This document shows, piece by piece, positions 1-12,705 of a DNA stretch of 64,000 nucleotides. Each line of letters starts with the position of its first letter. The stretch's first letter is position 1. The stretch spans positions 67,043,754 through 67,107,753 of the forward strand of contig NC_081847.1 in assembly GCF_963259705.1 (NCBI RefSeq), read 5' to 3'. The stretch is from Myotis daubentonii. Its lineage: Eukaryota; Chordata; Mammalia; Chiroptera; Vespertilionidae. The notes beneath the pieces are model-generated. The model was given only the letters and a program-made list of their open reading frames with translations. It did no database searches and was not told the origin of the DNA. Position numbers and translations under genes: made by a program.

Positions 1-435
1 CACCCAGGGGTCATGGCTTGAAATATTTTTACGGGGAGCAGGGATGATTGCTAGCTTGATTGCTAGCTTCCCTAGCCTGAAGGAACGCTCCACTCCCCCT
101 GGTTCTGAGCCAAATGGAGCTCTTCCCAGCTCCAACATGGTAACTGAGGCGGCTCCAAGCAGTGAAACATGCGAGCAGAGTGGAGCCAGGTGTGTGGCAG
201 GATGACAGCCGCCCTGGACCTTGGCTAGCTCAGCAGCTCTCAGTGCCCCAGTTGGGTCTCAGTCTGCAACCCACGTGTTTACGGAGAAGGAGAGAGAACC
301 GGGTTTGGCAGAATTGCACAAATCAGTTTCAAAACCCCACTGAGCGTAACTCCTAATAAACCAAAGTTTTTAAAACATTGGGAAAGTAGGTGATGTGTGT
401 GTATGTAGGTTATAACGTATATATAATCTTATTTT

Positions 436-560
436 TTAAATTTTAACAACATATTTTGAGTTCCTCTGTGCCAGGTGCTGGGCTAAACGCTCTATATGCA
501 CAACGTCATCCTCCCCATTGGAAAAGGCCTAGATCCAGGGGATCTCTCCAGATGTCAGTT
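436..560 (-). mobile_element. MIR-family relic
   Basis: TTTTGAGTTCCTCTGTGCCA, GGTGCTGGGCTAAACGCTCT and ATATGCACAACGTCATCCTC follow the antisense MIR order. Confidence 0.65.
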
Positions 561-1039
561 TATTCCCTCTTCATAAGTGCCCGTTCTTACTTTACAGGAG
601 CCAAGTCTTCCTGGACTGTGCTGGAAGCAATTGGAAAGTTTGTAAATTTCTTGTGGTAACGCTATCTCAGAAGACGTTGTATGACTCCTCAGAGGAATGC
701 CCTGCTTTGGGGCGGCTGAGCCTTTTAGATTTCTAGTGCTCCTTCATCTAATGTTCTCATCTTTTCTCAAGAAGGTCAGGATCTGCCCAGTGTTCGAAAC
801 TGGGCCGTGACTGTGAAGGCGCCTGCCCAAATCTTTCCGCCCAGATGAGGCAAAAGGATTAGCACTGCTCTAAGTAGCTACTCAGAATTACACTGAGGAG
901 GAGTAATAAGTGCTCCTGGTGAATTCATGAAGTAAAAAAATGCATGCCACCAACTCTCCATACGTATATAATATTTTAAAAATTCACACCGCCACGCCCA
1001 CACATATAACTTACGTATGTTTGAAAAAGGAATGTGGGT

Positions 1040-1320
1040 CATTTTGAAAAATGGAAAAATACAGATGAGCATAAAGAAAACTGAAATCCATCCATTATCT
1101 CACCACCCAGTGATAACCATTATAAACATTATGGTATATTTCTCTTCAGGTTCTTCCCTTCCATATATATATATTAAAATTTATTTATAATGATTTATAG
1201 TTTAATTAAAAATTATAATTACAACTTATAGTTCTAATTATAATTCTAATTTGTAATTGTAATCACACCCTCTGCTTCATTTGGGTTCCTGCTTTTGATT
1301 CCTTGACATCTTTCCATGAA
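1040..1320 (-). mobile_element. Probable L1 3' UTR relic, antisense, AT-rich
   Basis: The CCACCCAGTGATAACCATTA...TTGACATCTTTCCATGAACA layout resembles an old L1 3' UTR seen in other copies, for example near 13400. The centre is AT-rich (1160-1260). Confidence 0.45.
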
Positions 1321-3109
1321 CATTTCCCATGGGAAGAGCACCGCCACCTACTTCCAGAGTTGCTGTGTGAGTGAATGGGGAGGATATCTGCACAGGGCCC
1401 AGCAGCGGGACGCGTCTAGGAAATGGGTCAATGGTGAAATGCGGCCCACCATCCCACTCCTGAACTCAAAGCAGGCATTACTAATCAATCACTTCTCCCT
1501 GTTCTGCCCAAACCCAGGAGGTCCCCGAGCCTTCTCCAGCACCACCCTCTCGACAGCCACATATATTCCTGCACTGGACCCTGGTTTGGAAAGGCTACTT
1601 CTGAGAAGCTTTGACTCCCAATTTTCTTATAGGACAATGCGTACACTTCTTGTGGCATTCAGCTTCTTGCACGCAATGAATCTGCAGTTGGGCCTTTAAC
1701 ATTTCGTTTCGCTTGGGCCTTCACTAAAAACACTGTGGAGGTAACAGTGCATTCACGTGGCCAAAATCAGGGTCTGGCTTCAAAAAGTTTAGTTAGGAAT
1801 CTAGTCGATGAGAGACCTCCGTGCTGCACAATAGTGACAGGGCAGAATTTAGTTTGAGACCCGTCCATCTTCATTCTCATGCCATCAAAAACTGCTATCA
1901 CACAACTCTCACAACAGCAATGTGCTGAAGCCAACGGTGACCCGTGGTAAGTGGCACAAGATGTCTGGAGTCATCCCGTCCTTTGAGCGCCAAACCTCAG
2001 TAAAGCCTGCCCCGTGTCAGGATAATCAGGTTCCTAAGTGGGCCTGCCCTGAAGTAATTCAACTAGAAAATTATAAGCCACAGCAAAGATGTATTTCCAT
2101 ATAAATATGCAAAAGCAAATCCAGCCTCAACCAGCTTGACACAGAGGGGTAGACAGTTTGATGCTAACATCTTCCTTTGGGCATTTATTGCATTCCCCCT
2201 GGGCCACCTGGATGCCTGCCATATCCAGAGGTTCTGGAAGGCGATGTCAGACCCACTCTGCAGGGACTCATGGGAGCCTGTGGCCAAATGGTGTGCCTGC
2301 AGTCAAGGCTGGCAGGATAGAAGCATGTGATGCCACACTGCCATCAGGCACATGCCACACACACATGCCCGTTGCTGTGGGCCGCATGACCACGCCAACA
2401 TTGCCCCCCACCTACTGTCTTTGTTGTTTCTCTGCAGAGGACGTGTCCCGGGACTGCTCTCCACTCAGCTTCCGGACATTCCTTCCTGGGTCTCTGCCAG
2501 CCTCTCCTTTGCTGGCTGCATTCCCTCCTCCATTCCATGTGGCTGTCCCCAAAAAGACTGGGCACAGCGGAACCAGGCTGAGCCTCCTCCCCAGCTCACT
2601 TTTTTCAGGCAATGAAAAATGTCTCCAGGATGCACAAGAGTGCATGACTCCTACATAATGTTTCCTCTCGTCCTTTCAAGATTCAATTTAGTCTTGCCCT
2701 GCACACAGCCTATTTTCTGAGCTGGAAAGCTTCTGAAAGGAAAAACCTGGGGCAAAAAGAGGAAGCTAGCACAATCCTTTGATTGTGCTTGTCTATAATA
2801 AGGATTTTTAAATATTCTGAATTTCACGAATAGTATAAAATATTCCAGACTAGAAAACAACATGAAATCAAAAGTTTTATAAAGCACAGGGGAGCCTTCC
2901 CAATGTGTTCCCAGCCCTCGTCTCCAGCCTCATCCCAGCCTTACAGCCAATCACGCCAAGGCCAGTGTTCCCAGGTTCCCAAGGCTAATGTGACCTCTCA
3001 TGGCGAATGTATCTGTGCAGGTTAATCACAGAAAGTGAACAGCCACGTAAAGAACATCAGGACTCCTGGTTTAATCGCTTCCTTGCTTTTCTTCACGGTT
3101 TAACTACCT

Positions 3110-3660
3110 ATGTATATAGGCAAACAATGATCTGTTTAGTTTTGCCTGTGTTTGAACTTTCACGTAAATAGACCCACCCTAATAGTTCTTCTGTGTCTTG
3201 TTTCTTTTATTCAGTAGGCGCTGGGGACTCATCACACGGATACGTGTAGCAGCAGTGTTGTTTTCACTCCTGTATCGTATTCCACTGTAAGAATATTCTA
3301 TAATATATTCATCCATCCTCCTACGGATGGGCATTGGGACTGTTTCCAGTTTTGATGTGCTACAAGTCCTGCTGCTGTGGACATTCTTGAGTATGTCTCC
3401 TACTGCTCATGGGCAAGAGTGACCCTGTTATATAGATCTGCTGGTAGAGTCACTGGACAGAGCATAAAGATTGTTTCCAAAGCGACTGGATCAATTTACA
3501 TTCCTGCCTATAGCAGATGAACATCCCTTTGCCCACATCCTCCACAACACTTGGTAATGCCTGACTTCAGATTTGCCAATTGAATGGGTGTGAAGTGGAC
3601 TCTCACTGTGGTTGTCATTCCCATTTCCCTAATTATCAATGAGGTTAAGCACCTCCTGCT
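3110..3660 (-). mobile_element. Old L1 3'-end relic, antisense
   Basis: The reverse complement carries L1 landmarks: the CGTATTCCACTGTAAGAATA region, GGGACTGTTTCCAGTTTTGA, CATTCCTGCCTATAGCAGAT and GGGTGTGAAGTGGACTCTCA. It is strongly diverged. Confidence 0.7.
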
Positions 3661-4409
3661 ACATTACGAGCTTTCCAGGTTGTGCGGTCTCGCACCGCAC
3701 GGCCATGCATGTGCTTGAGTACCCTTTCTCTCCTCTCTGCCTGGCGAGCTCCTGCCCATTGCGCAATACCCAGTTCCAACTGTCCTTCCAGTTCTCCCAG
3801 ACAGAATTAGTCATGCTTCCCTCTGGGTTTCCACATCCCTGGGCTTGGCTGTGTCACAGCCTCTGATCACCTGGGCTGGAGAAATCTGTTGCCTTGTTAT
3901 GCTGCCAGTAAACCACGTTTCCCTTATTTCCCTTGATTCCGCTGCTCAGAACAGCACCTGGTACAGAGTGGCTGCTTATTACGTTTATTGATGAATTTCA
4001 TCGGGTTTAGAGAAAAGCTCTTTCCAGCAGAGAGCAGTCCAGAATGGGGAGTGGGGGGAGGATCTGTATTCAGATAAAAAGAGGTGTGAACTCCTTACCA
4101 GCTCTGTGTACCGCAGGCTAGCACACAGGTAAATTCTTGGGGTGCTTTCACAGGCAGTCCGTCTCGGGGCTCCCTCTTTGGACTGTCACCTCTGCTTTTC
4201 TTTAAGCCCCAAGTCCTGGGTCTCATCTGGCTCCTTGGTGCTGGTTTTAGACTCTGCCTCATCCTCACCTCTGTGACCATGCCTTCCGCTCCCGCAGCTC
4301 GCCACCGGACAGAGTCCCAGGACTGACTCTTCAGCCAGCTCTTCCCCCCGCCACCACCTCTTGCATTTGTTCTCCATTCCCCCATTACCACCCTGGCCTG
4401 TATCACGCA

Positions 4410-4640
4410 GACTTGGATGATGACAACAGTTTCCTATTCCACACCCTGCCTCCAGGCTCTCCCACTCAAGTCTGTGCTGACACAGCCCTGCTTTCGTTGT
4501 GCTGACAGCCAGAGTCCCCCACGGCTCGGCTCCTGCCTCTCACTCATTCTCAGGCCCTTTCACCTGCCTCAGGCATCCTGCCCATCCTCTTCACCTGTGC
4601 CACAGTTTCCTGTTGTAAGAGGCTCTGCTCTCAGGCCTTC
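4410..4640 (+). mobile_element. L2-like 3' relic
   Basis: The GACTTGGATGATGACAACAG...CTCTCCCACTCAAGTCTGTG pattern is typical of L2-derived sequence. It is diverged. Confidence 0.5.
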
Positions 4641-5039
4641 CCAGAGCGCTCCAGCCACTGGGGCCTAGGCGTGGGTGCGGGTGTGGGTGGTGAGGGTGTC
4701 CATGGCGAGCTGAGGCAACAGATGACATGACCAAGCAAGAGAGCACTGAAAGCATTGTGGGTGGAACAGGCAGGGGTGGGAGAGTACCGAAGAGGCGCAT
4801 GAATAACAAGGGTCAGGACGAGAGAGCAGCAGATTCCCCACAAGGAAGTGAAAACTTGAAGAAATAGGCAGGGCCGCCTACCTCACTTCCCTAAATCTCT
4901 GGCCTCAATGTTCTTCCATTGCATTCCTGGGATATCATGGAACATGCATGATCAAAAGCTCCAAGGAAGCCAGAGGAAAAGAAACATACATGTAGGGAGT
5001 GTCCATTTAGCTAAAGACTCTTCCTGATAGCTCTTTGAC

Positions 5040-5170
5040 ATACGTAGCCTTAGCACCAATTTTACAGATGAGACAACTAAGGCTCCGAGAGGGGAGGTTG
5101 TTCACCAGCAAAAGGGTTAGAACTAGACTCTGGATCCACCTGACCTTGAATCTGTGCTTTGCCTGTTACA
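5040..5170 (-). mobile_element. MIR relic, antisense
   Basis: TTTTACAGATGAGACAACTA, AGGCTCCGAGAGGGGAGG and a GATCCACCTGACCTTGAATC-type end follow the antisense MIR. Confidence 0.75.
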
Positions 5171-5189
5171 CTACACTACTTGAGAGATC

Positions 5190-5350
5190 TAGGTCCTAAT
5201 CCTGGCTCCAGCCCTCACCAACTGTATAATTTCTGTTGCTTATGTAACTTCTCTGCACCTACCCTGCCTCTCTCAGGATGGGAGGGAAGATGAAAGAGAT
5301 TGTATGTGTAAATAGCACTTTACCAACTGTATATTACTATAATTACACTA
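5190..5350 (+). mobile_element. MIR relic, sense
   Basis: AATCCTGGCTCCAGCCCTCA, ATGTAACTTCTCTGCACCTA and a GATGAAAGAGATTGTATGTG tail align with sense MIR, immediately next to the antisense copy. Confidence 0.7.
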
Positions 5351-5609
5351 GCTCAAGTCCTTTCTTAGAATGAGTCATGTGTAAATAAATGAGAGTGAAC
5401 GAATAAATGAAATAATGAATCAGCCCTGTTTACTTGGTCCTTCTGCATGGTCAATGTCTCATCTCCCAGCTATGTCACAGCCAGACAGTAAATTGGGCTT
5501 CTTGGCAGCCCCCAAATTACTCACCACAGCGCTGCCCACCAAAGAAAGCCTTCATATTCTTTATTAAATGAATAAATGACCATATGCCTGCATGATAATA
5601 ATGAACACA

Positions 5610-5690
5610 TATAGCCCTTTCCTTAGTTTATTTTATTGATTAGATTCCACATATAAGTGAGATCATATGGTATGTGCTATACCATATTAA
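5610..5690 (-). mobile_element. Short L1 3'-end relic, antisense
   Basis: TTAGATTCCACATATAAGTG and GAGATCATATGGTAT are the reverse complement of the L1 ORF2 end. Confidence 0.55.
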
Positions 5691-6170
5691 CATTCATGAA
5701 AGAGGAGATGGTCTTCATGTCAGACTGCAAATTGACTACCCCTAACTCAATTCTCCCCTTCTTCCATAGTAATAGAATTTTACCTAGACATATGGCTACC
5801 CAGATAGAGACCATATTCCCCAGTCTTCCTTGCAGCTAGTTGTGGTCACATGACTAATTATGCCAATGGAATATGAGCAGAAGTTATGTATGTGATTTCT
5901 ACAATATCCACTTGAAACAATTTGTTTGCCTTACACTTACTCTCTTCTTTCCACTGTCTGCAACATAAAAGTGGCAATGACACAGCATTGCACCGCATCC
6001 TAAGTGGTAGTGGGGCAACAAGATGGCAGGAACCTGGGCCCCTGAATGACTGCATGGAGCAGAGTGGCCCTGCCAACTTGGACTTCTCACGGCTAGACTG
6101 GTAAGAAAGAGAGAAATAGACTTCTATCTTATATAAGCCACTAAATTTGGAGGTCTCTTTTTTACAATGC
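5690..6170 (+). repeat. Unclassified old dispersed repeat, copy 1
   Basis: It shares CCCCAGTCTTCCTTGCAGCT-type text, then AATGACTGCATGGAGCAGAG and a ATAAGCCACTAAATTTGGAG end with blocks at 40.9-41.3 kb and 30.75 kb. I recognise the family as a common mammalian medium-reiteration repeat but cannot name it safely. Confidence 0.55.
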
Positions 6171-6544
6171 TCCGTCTAGCCTATAACTTAAGAAATGTAG
6201 ACTTGCATTAATAAGATCCCCCACATCTGATTTTATTGTTCTCACATTCATTTTAATGCAAAATATCTAACAAGTATGCTGGTAAGAACTGCAGAGTAAA
6301 GTTCAGATGTGTGCAAAGTTCTAGAATATCTCCCAAAGCATCTATTTCCTTGAAATATACATATTTATATTTTATGCATATTTCTCTTTTTTTCCAGAAA
6401 AAAATGAAGCTCCATGAAAGAGGCCAGAAGACTATGATCATACTCGTAATATATATTATGAAGGAGCAGCAGGACTGCATGTCACTAGTCTGATGCTCAT
6501 CATTAACAGAGTTTCAGCTCTTCGTTAACAAAGTACAAAGTTTT

Positions 6545-6730
6545 TGAGCACTTTGCCTGGGCCAGGCACCAGGTTAGGCTCTGCGGACACATCTGAATTA
6601 GATAAATTTCCTATCCTTATGGAGATTCCAGTCTAGTGCCAGAATCAGAATATGTAGCAAATAAACATATGCCAGGTCTTGTTTAGCGCTATGAAGAAAA
6701 ATAGTCAGGGCTGGGGGACAGGAGAGTATT
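6545..6730 (+). mobile_element. L2 relic
   Basis: GAGCACTTTGCCTGGGCCAG, GCACCAGGTTAGGCTCTGCG and CCTTATGGAGATTCCAGTCT follow the L2 3' end. Confidence 0.75.
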
Positions 6731-6784
6731 TTGCTCCCTCCCTCACAACACAGAATTGCTTCTTACCGCACTAGACATACTAGA

Positions 6785-7219
6785 GATGCTAGTTTTCAGA
6801 CTTCGGTCAGATATTTTTCCAAACAAGACAGACAAATGGCCAACAGGTACATGAAAAGATGCTCAATATCACTAATCATTAGGAAAATGCAAATCCAAAC
6901 AACAGTGAGATACCACCTCACACCTGTCAGGTGGCTATCATCCAAAGACAAGTGATGATGAGTGCTGGTGAGGATGTGGGAAAAGGGAACCCTATGAACT
7001 GTTGGTGGGAATAGAAATTGGCACAGTCACTTTGAAAACAGTATGGTGGTTCCTCTAAAAATAAAACTGCCACATGGCCCTGGTGGGTGTTTCTCTGAGG
7101 TTAGAGCATCAGCCCGGGCACCAAAGGTTTGAGGGTTCAATTCCCGGTGAAGGACATGTTCCTGGGTTGCAGGTTCAATCCCAGTGTGTGCGGGAAGAAA
7201 CCAATCTCTCTCTCTCTCT

Positions 7220-7281
<62 letters not shown>

Positions 7282-8112
7282 TCTCACCCCTCCCTTTCTC
7301 CCTCCTTCCTACCCTCCCTTTCACTCTATCTAAAATCAATGGGGGAAAAATTTCCTCCCACTAGCATGGGAATCTTACAGGTTGAGATTAATAAAAACAA
7401 ATAATAAATTTAAAAATCTGTCATGTGATCCAGCAATTCCACTTCTGGGAATATATCCAAAGGAAACAAACAACAAAAAAAATATGTCAAAGAGATATGT
7501 ACACTCCTGGGTTCATAGCAGCATTATTTACAATAGCCAAAACAAGGACACAACCTAAGTGTCCTTTGATGGATGAAAGGATATAGAAGTTGTGATACAT
7601 GTACACACAATGGAATTATTTAGCCATAAAAGGAAGGAAATACAACCATTTGTGACATCGTGATGGACCTCGAGGCTATTATGCTAAGTGGAATAAGTCA
7701 GACAAAGACAAATACTGTATAATCTCACTCATCTGTGGACTCTTGAATAAAAACGTGAGGAACAAGAGAAAAAAAACAAACTTGTAATCCAAGAGATGGT
7801 AAAAGGAGGAATTGGAGGAAAATGGTCAAAGGTACAAACTTTCAGTTGTAAGATAAATAAGTACTAGGGATGTAATGTTTGACTGTAGCTAACACTACTG
7901 TATATATAAAGGAAAGAGAGTACATCTTATGAGTTCTCACCACAAGAGAAAAAACCTTTTTCTTCTGCTTTTTTGTATATCTATGTGAGATGATGGATAG
8001 TAAATAAACTTATTGTGATAATCATATCACAACATATGTAAGTCAAATCATTATGCTGTGATGTGACCTTAAATTCATACAGTGCTGCACATCAATTATA
8101 TCTAAATAAAAC
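6785..8112 (+). mobile_element. L1 3' end (sense), split by a nested SINE
   Basis: ORF2-terminus text such as AATGCAAATCCAAACAACAG, GAGATACCACCTCACACCTG, CCAGCAATTCCACTTCTGGG, CAATAGCCAAAACAAGGACA and AATCTCACTCATCTGTGGAC runs across the interval. It ends with a 3' UTR and TCTAAATAAAACTGG. The reading frame is broken. Confidence 0.9.
7077..7405 (+). mobile_element. Older Ves-family SINE nested in L1, with long (CT)n tract
   Basis: The head GGTTAGAGCATCAGCCCGGG and GGGTTCAATTCCCGGTGAAG mark a divergent tRNA-derived subfamily. A CT repeat (7203-7280) and an AATAAAAACAAATAATAAA tail follow. L1 sequence continues on both sides, so it inserted into the L1. Confidence 0.88.
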
Positions 8113-8114
8113 TG

Positions 8115-9140
8115 GAAAACAACAATGAGAAGACACTGACCAGAGAGGAATTCACAACTTAAGTGCATGCCTTCCTGTTGCCAATAAAAAGCAAAAATGA
8201 CCAAATATGGGGGCCTGCTGAGGAACATAGTAGCCTGGAAGTTCTATCGCCCAAAATGCAATGATAAGCAACAGTGACATCCTGGATTCCCTAATTCGGC
8301 TCGCGAAGCCTCTCCCACATTTCCCTTTCCTCCCGTGTGCTCCTAGTGTGTTTCAGTGAGATGGACAGCGGCCTTACATAAACTAAGTAGACACTTTATG
8401 GAGTTATTCAGCCTCAACATAATTCCTTACACACTGGGGGTGTGCAACCTCCAGGAATGATTTATGTTTAATCACAGAGCTGCTCTGTGTTGTAAGAAGC
8501 CAAGAGATTCAGAACTCTCATTAACATGTATAATCTCTTCCGAGGCCTCTCTGGCAGCCACGGCCTGGCCAGCTCTGGAAAGGTTCTCACGCCAAAGGCT
8601 GCTCAGAGGCCACTGTCCAGATCAATATTTGGAACTGGCCTTCTGGGAAATCACTAATGGTCTGCGGAAGACACATGGCGTGACTTTTAGGATGGCCCAT
8701 TAATGAAGCATCTCACAGCTGTCCTGATTCCAGAAACGGAAAGCCGAGGGGCCAGACGTCGGTGTGGCTGCCTCGGCTTCTGTGTGAGCGAGCTCGGAGC
8801 TCCGTCTTCCAAGCCCCAGTCTCTTTCACAGCACAGAAAAGGGCCTGTGTTTGCTCTCGTTCCCAACAGTGGGGTGCCTGGGGGAGTGCCCTGGCCTCTG
8901 GCTGCTTCCCTGCCCCCTCCCAGGTGCCAACCAGACTTGCAGCAACCTTACGGATGCATGCAAGCTCACACCATCTGGATGCTTGTGCTGTGCTGGCATG
9001 TTCCATAGGGAAAGAGAACGGCACACTCACTTATAGGGTGACTTTTAAGTGGAGATGTGTATATATTTACTGGGGGAGGAGGGAGCTAGACCATCAGATT
9101 CTCGAAGAGATAGTACAAATCCACAGCACTTACTAACATA
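8115..9140. other. Repeat-free intronic block
   Basis: No mobile element is recognised. The part at about 8280-8720 has balanced composition and many short runs suggestive of conserved non-coding DNA (see findings). The 8700-9130 open frames occur in overlapping frames on both strands and look fortuitous. Confidence 0.5.
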
Positions 9141-9149
9141 AATCTAGGG

Positions 9150-9364
9150 CAGCCGTGGGCAAACTACGGCACACGGGCCAGATCCGGCCCGTTTGAAATG
9201 AATAAAACTAAAAGAAAAAAAAGACCGTACCCTTTTATGTAATGATGTTTACTTTGAATTTATATTAGTTCACACAAACACTCCATCCATGCTTTTGTTC
9301 CGGCCCTCCAGTCCAGTTTAAGAACCCATTGTGGCCCCCGAGTCAAAAAGTTTGCCCACCCCTG
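9150..9364 (+). mobile_element. Non-autonomous hAT transposon, 215 bp
   Basis: The terminal inverted repeats are CAGCCGTGGGCAAACT at the left and, inverted at the right, CAGGGGTGGGCAAACTTTTT. The 8-bp target copies ATCTAGGG (9142-9149) and CTCTAGGG (9365-9372) fit hAT integration. No transposase is encoded. Confidence 0.92.
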
Positions 9365-9372
9365 CTCTAGGG

Positions 9373-11335
9373 GAACAGAATTCCCACATTATAGGTTCTC
9401 AACCTGTAAGATTCCCATGCTGGTGGGGCTCAGGATGAATTAAGGAGGTTCCGTACACAACATTAAATAACATTGAAGTGCACAGCCCGTAATCTCTAGG
9501 CCATCCCATTCTCATCTCTGAGTATGTATGTGTGTGTGGGGGGGGAGGGTGTTGGTGCTGATCTGTCTTACACACTTATTCAACTCTAGCCAATCTCCAT
9601 GTTCAGGACAGAGAGAGAAGCCACAGGCTTCGGGTTTGGGGCAAGCCTAGTATAGAACTAGAATGGTTTTGTTTTCTCCTGTGGCCACTTTTTATCAATG
9701 ACATCTGATACTGGCTTTCCATTTCTTGAATTAGAATGTTTCTCTTAAAATAGATTTGAAGTGAAAAAGTGAGTTGAGTCAAGAAAACTTGAAGAGATCA
9801 TACTAAATTCAAATAGCTGTAGTGAAAATCACTCAAATGGCATGTGATTTTCCCTGTGATGGGTCAATGAAACTTGGACTGGTAAGGGTCACCAGGCCCC
9901 TCTCTCACTATCAGGCTGGTCCCTGTGGCCCTTGGGAAGCATTTGAAGACTCACTTACATGTAGAGATGGGGTGAAGCCTGGGACAGAAATGACCTGAAT
10001 GAGAGGTGGTCCATTAAGAGGCAAACCTCCTGAAATGGCCATGGGGTGATCAGAAACCAGAAAGCCTCGTTACCAATGAGGGAAGCACCAGATCGAGTGT
10101 CAAGCCAGGAAGCATGGGTGGCAGGCGGACACAGAGCTCCAGGCCTGCCTCTGTCACTGGCCAGCACTTTCCTGTCCAGAGCCAGGTCAGATGACCATCC
10201 CTTCAGCTCAAAGCCATCCAGGCCACCTTGTCAGAGTCAGCTGATCCCCTCTGCTCATTTGCCACCTGTCCCACCTTCCCCCACTGGTCACCTATCCCTC
10301 AACCGTTTTCTTGCTTGCCTGTTGAATTCTGGCTTCCCGAGGATAGGGGACCTTGGCTCACTCAGCTCAGACTCCCTGGCTCCAGGGAATGAATGAGTCT
10401 AACTCTTTTGTGCCTCAGTTTCCCTATCTGCGGTGCCATGGAAGAAATGGCAACAGCTGGGCCAGGAGAGCAACCCAGAGAGGGGCTAGAAGGAAGTGGG
10501 AAAGGGTTCACAGGGGACCCTCACCCCCGGAGATGACCCCCAGGCCTGCCCAAAGGGCAAAGTGACTCACACAGACTGTTGCGAGGAAGACTGCCTGAGT
10601 TCTCTGGGAGAAACCTCTCCTCAGAGAACCCAAAGGAGACCTTGAAGAGCGGGCAATCCCATGTAGACATGGGGATAACATTTAGATTCTTCTGAAAGCC
10701 TTCGCAAAGGAAAATGTTTAAAAAGATAGCTGCAAGGCAATTCTGACCTGGAAGAAACAGGAAATGACAGGAGGAGGGAACAGGGGCTTTCTTTAGTAAG
10801 ACGAGTGGCTCCCTGACCTTCCTATGAGAATGTACTGGGTTCCATCTTATGTAACATGCCTTTTATTCCCTCCCCGAAAGGAGAACACCATGAACTTTAC
10901 AAGTCTGCAGATGGCTCTAAGTTCTTCTGGGTGGTGAAATGCCAAATGGATGGCAATAAATAATCAGGAACTTATTGAAAATGCGGGAGAGGTGAGACCA
11001 TCATACAGTGACGAAGTTAAGGAAAACAGTCACAATTTTATGGCCACCGTGCAGCCACTGAGCTGTGTTACGACCTGAACCGCAGGTGCCGCCAGGCCAG
11101 CATAATCAGAGTGAATGCTGGAGTTAGACACCTGGGGAGGCTGGACAGGCGATGGACCATGGGCTCACTCCACAGACCTGTCATCCTACGGTGGGGTCTC
11201 CACAGAGCCACTGTACCTTTGTGAGCTCGTCTTGTCATCCTACCTCCACACGTTATTGTGAGCATCAAATAGCGCCCGTGCCAGCTGGGCTATAGGAACA
11301 GCTTTGTAAGTATTCATGAGGTACAACTGGTTGTT
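9373..11335. other. Intronic sequence with little recognisable content
   Basis: It is mostly unique-looking. MIR-like scraps occur at 10395-10450 (TTTGTGCCTCAGTTTCCCTA) and 11220-11335 (GTTATTGTGAGCATCAAATA). A short G run and TG repeat lie at 9520-9550. No gene is supported. Confidence 0.5.
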
Positions 11336-11339
11336 GGAG

Positions 11340-11465
11340 AGGGAATAGTTGGAGCAAAGCTATTTGGGTCCAAATCCTGGCTCTGCCATTTATTAGCATA
11401 GCATGTGCCTCTCAGTTTCTATGTCAATGAAATGCAAGGATGGCGCTAACCACCTTACGGCACTA
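11340..11465 (+). mobile_element. MIR relic
   Basis: GGTCCAAATCCTGGCTCTGC, CATTTATTAGCATAGCATGT and CCTCTCAGTTTCTATGTC follow sense MIR. Confidence 0.75.
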
Positions 11466-11619
11466 TGAAATTCAGGGAGGGTAAGCAAAGAATATCTACC
11501 AAGGTGCCAGACTCAGGCTTGAGCCTTCTGAAGATCAGTTTCCTTCCCGTTTCCAATACATGCTTACACACATGTAGCCATTGTTATACTGTAACAATCA
11601 TAAACATATATAACATCTG

Positions 11620-11786
11620 TAAATATCTATGCACCCAACATAGGAGCACCTAAATATATAAAGCAATTATTAATGAACGTAACAGGAGAAATTCACAGGA
11701 ATACAATAATAGTAAGGGTTTTTAGTACCCAACTCACATCAATGGATAGATCATTTTTCAGACAGAAAATTAATAAAGAGTCAGCT
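11620..11786 (+). mobile_element. L1 ORF2 fragment (sense)
   Basis: Text such as ACAATAATAGTAAGGGTTTT, CCCAACTCACATCAATGGAT and CAGACAGAAAATTAATAAAG matches a conserved stretch of L1 ORF2. It is interrupted on its right by a Ves SINE. Confidence 0.75.
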
Positions 11787-12007
11787 TAGCCCTAACCAGT
11801 TTGGCTCAGTGAATAGAGCGTCGGCCTGCAGACTGAAGGGTCCCAGGTTCGATTCCGGTCAAGGGCATGTACCTTGGTTGCAGGCACATCCCCAGTAGGG
11901 GGTGTGCAGGAGGCAGCTGATCGATGTTTCTCTCTCATTGATGTTTCTAACTCTCTATCCCTCTCCCTTCCTCTCTCTAAAAAATCAATAAAATATATAT
12001 ATTTTTA
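11787..12007 (+). mobile_element. Ves SINE
   Basis: The head is AACCAGTTTGGCTCAGTGAA, with GGTTCGATTCCGGTCAAGGG and CAGGAGGCAGCTGATCGATG inside. It is flanked by AAAGAGTCAGCT at 11775-11786 and 12008-12019. It inserted into an L1 ORF2 fragment. Confidence 0.96.
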
Positions 12008-12489
12008 AAAGAGTCAGCTCAATACTGTATCTATTTCACTAGAGCCAGCCATCTGAGTAGCAGTGTGTATGTTCAGATACTAAAAATACCAAGCAAAAGC
12101 TTCAGAATAGCTTGAAAAACTTCTATGTAGAAGCAAATGGCACATTAAATAATTTTTTTTTAAAAATGTTTTCTGAAAAAAAAAAGACGTATTCAAGGAA
12201 AGCTGGCTTTGCTGTAGCTCTTTGAGGGTCAGCCATAGAGATCAGACAGGCTCCATCCCCAGCTCTCAGCTGGTGCCTCAGTGGACACAGCGCCCTGACA
12301 ATGCCCATCTTTGGTCTGGTGCATGAATGCACTAAGTGGTTGGACACGGTATGAGCATGGGATTCTAAGGAGGAGACACTCAGTGAAGCTCTCCAGCCTC
12401 CCTAGGCGCAGTACCTGGTCTAGACCCCAGATTTCACTGGCCCTGGCACAGGAACAAGTGGCTTGCCTGCCTGCCTTCCTCTCTGCACT

Positions 12490-12600
12490 GTGAGCCCCCG
12501 GAAGGCAGAGACCTTTGGGTCTCAATGATTTTTCTACCTCTCAAGGCCTAGCACAAGATCGGCATAGAGTTGGTGTTCAGTAAATATTTGTTGAGTGAAA
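12490..12600 (+). mobile_element. L2 3'-end relic
   Basis: AGGCAGAGACCTTTGGGTCT, GCCTAGCACAAGATCGGCAT and CAGTAAATATTTGTTGAGTG mark the L2 terminus. Confidence 0.75.
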
Positions 12601-12705
12601 CTAATGGGTGGATGAATGGATGGATAGATGGATGGACTGATGCATGGATGGAGGGATAGATGAGGGGATGAGTGAGGAGATGGATAGATGGATAGGTGGT
12701 TAGAG
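12600..12705 (+). repeat. (GGAT)n-type microsatellite, imperfect
   Basis: GGATGAATGGATGGATAGAT-type units continue to 12700. It probably grew from the tail of the adjoining L2 copy. Confidence 0.9.

Noticed and set aside
7027..7404. Ser/Leu and Arg/Glu repeat open frames
   Set aside because: They are translations of the SINE (CT)n tract.
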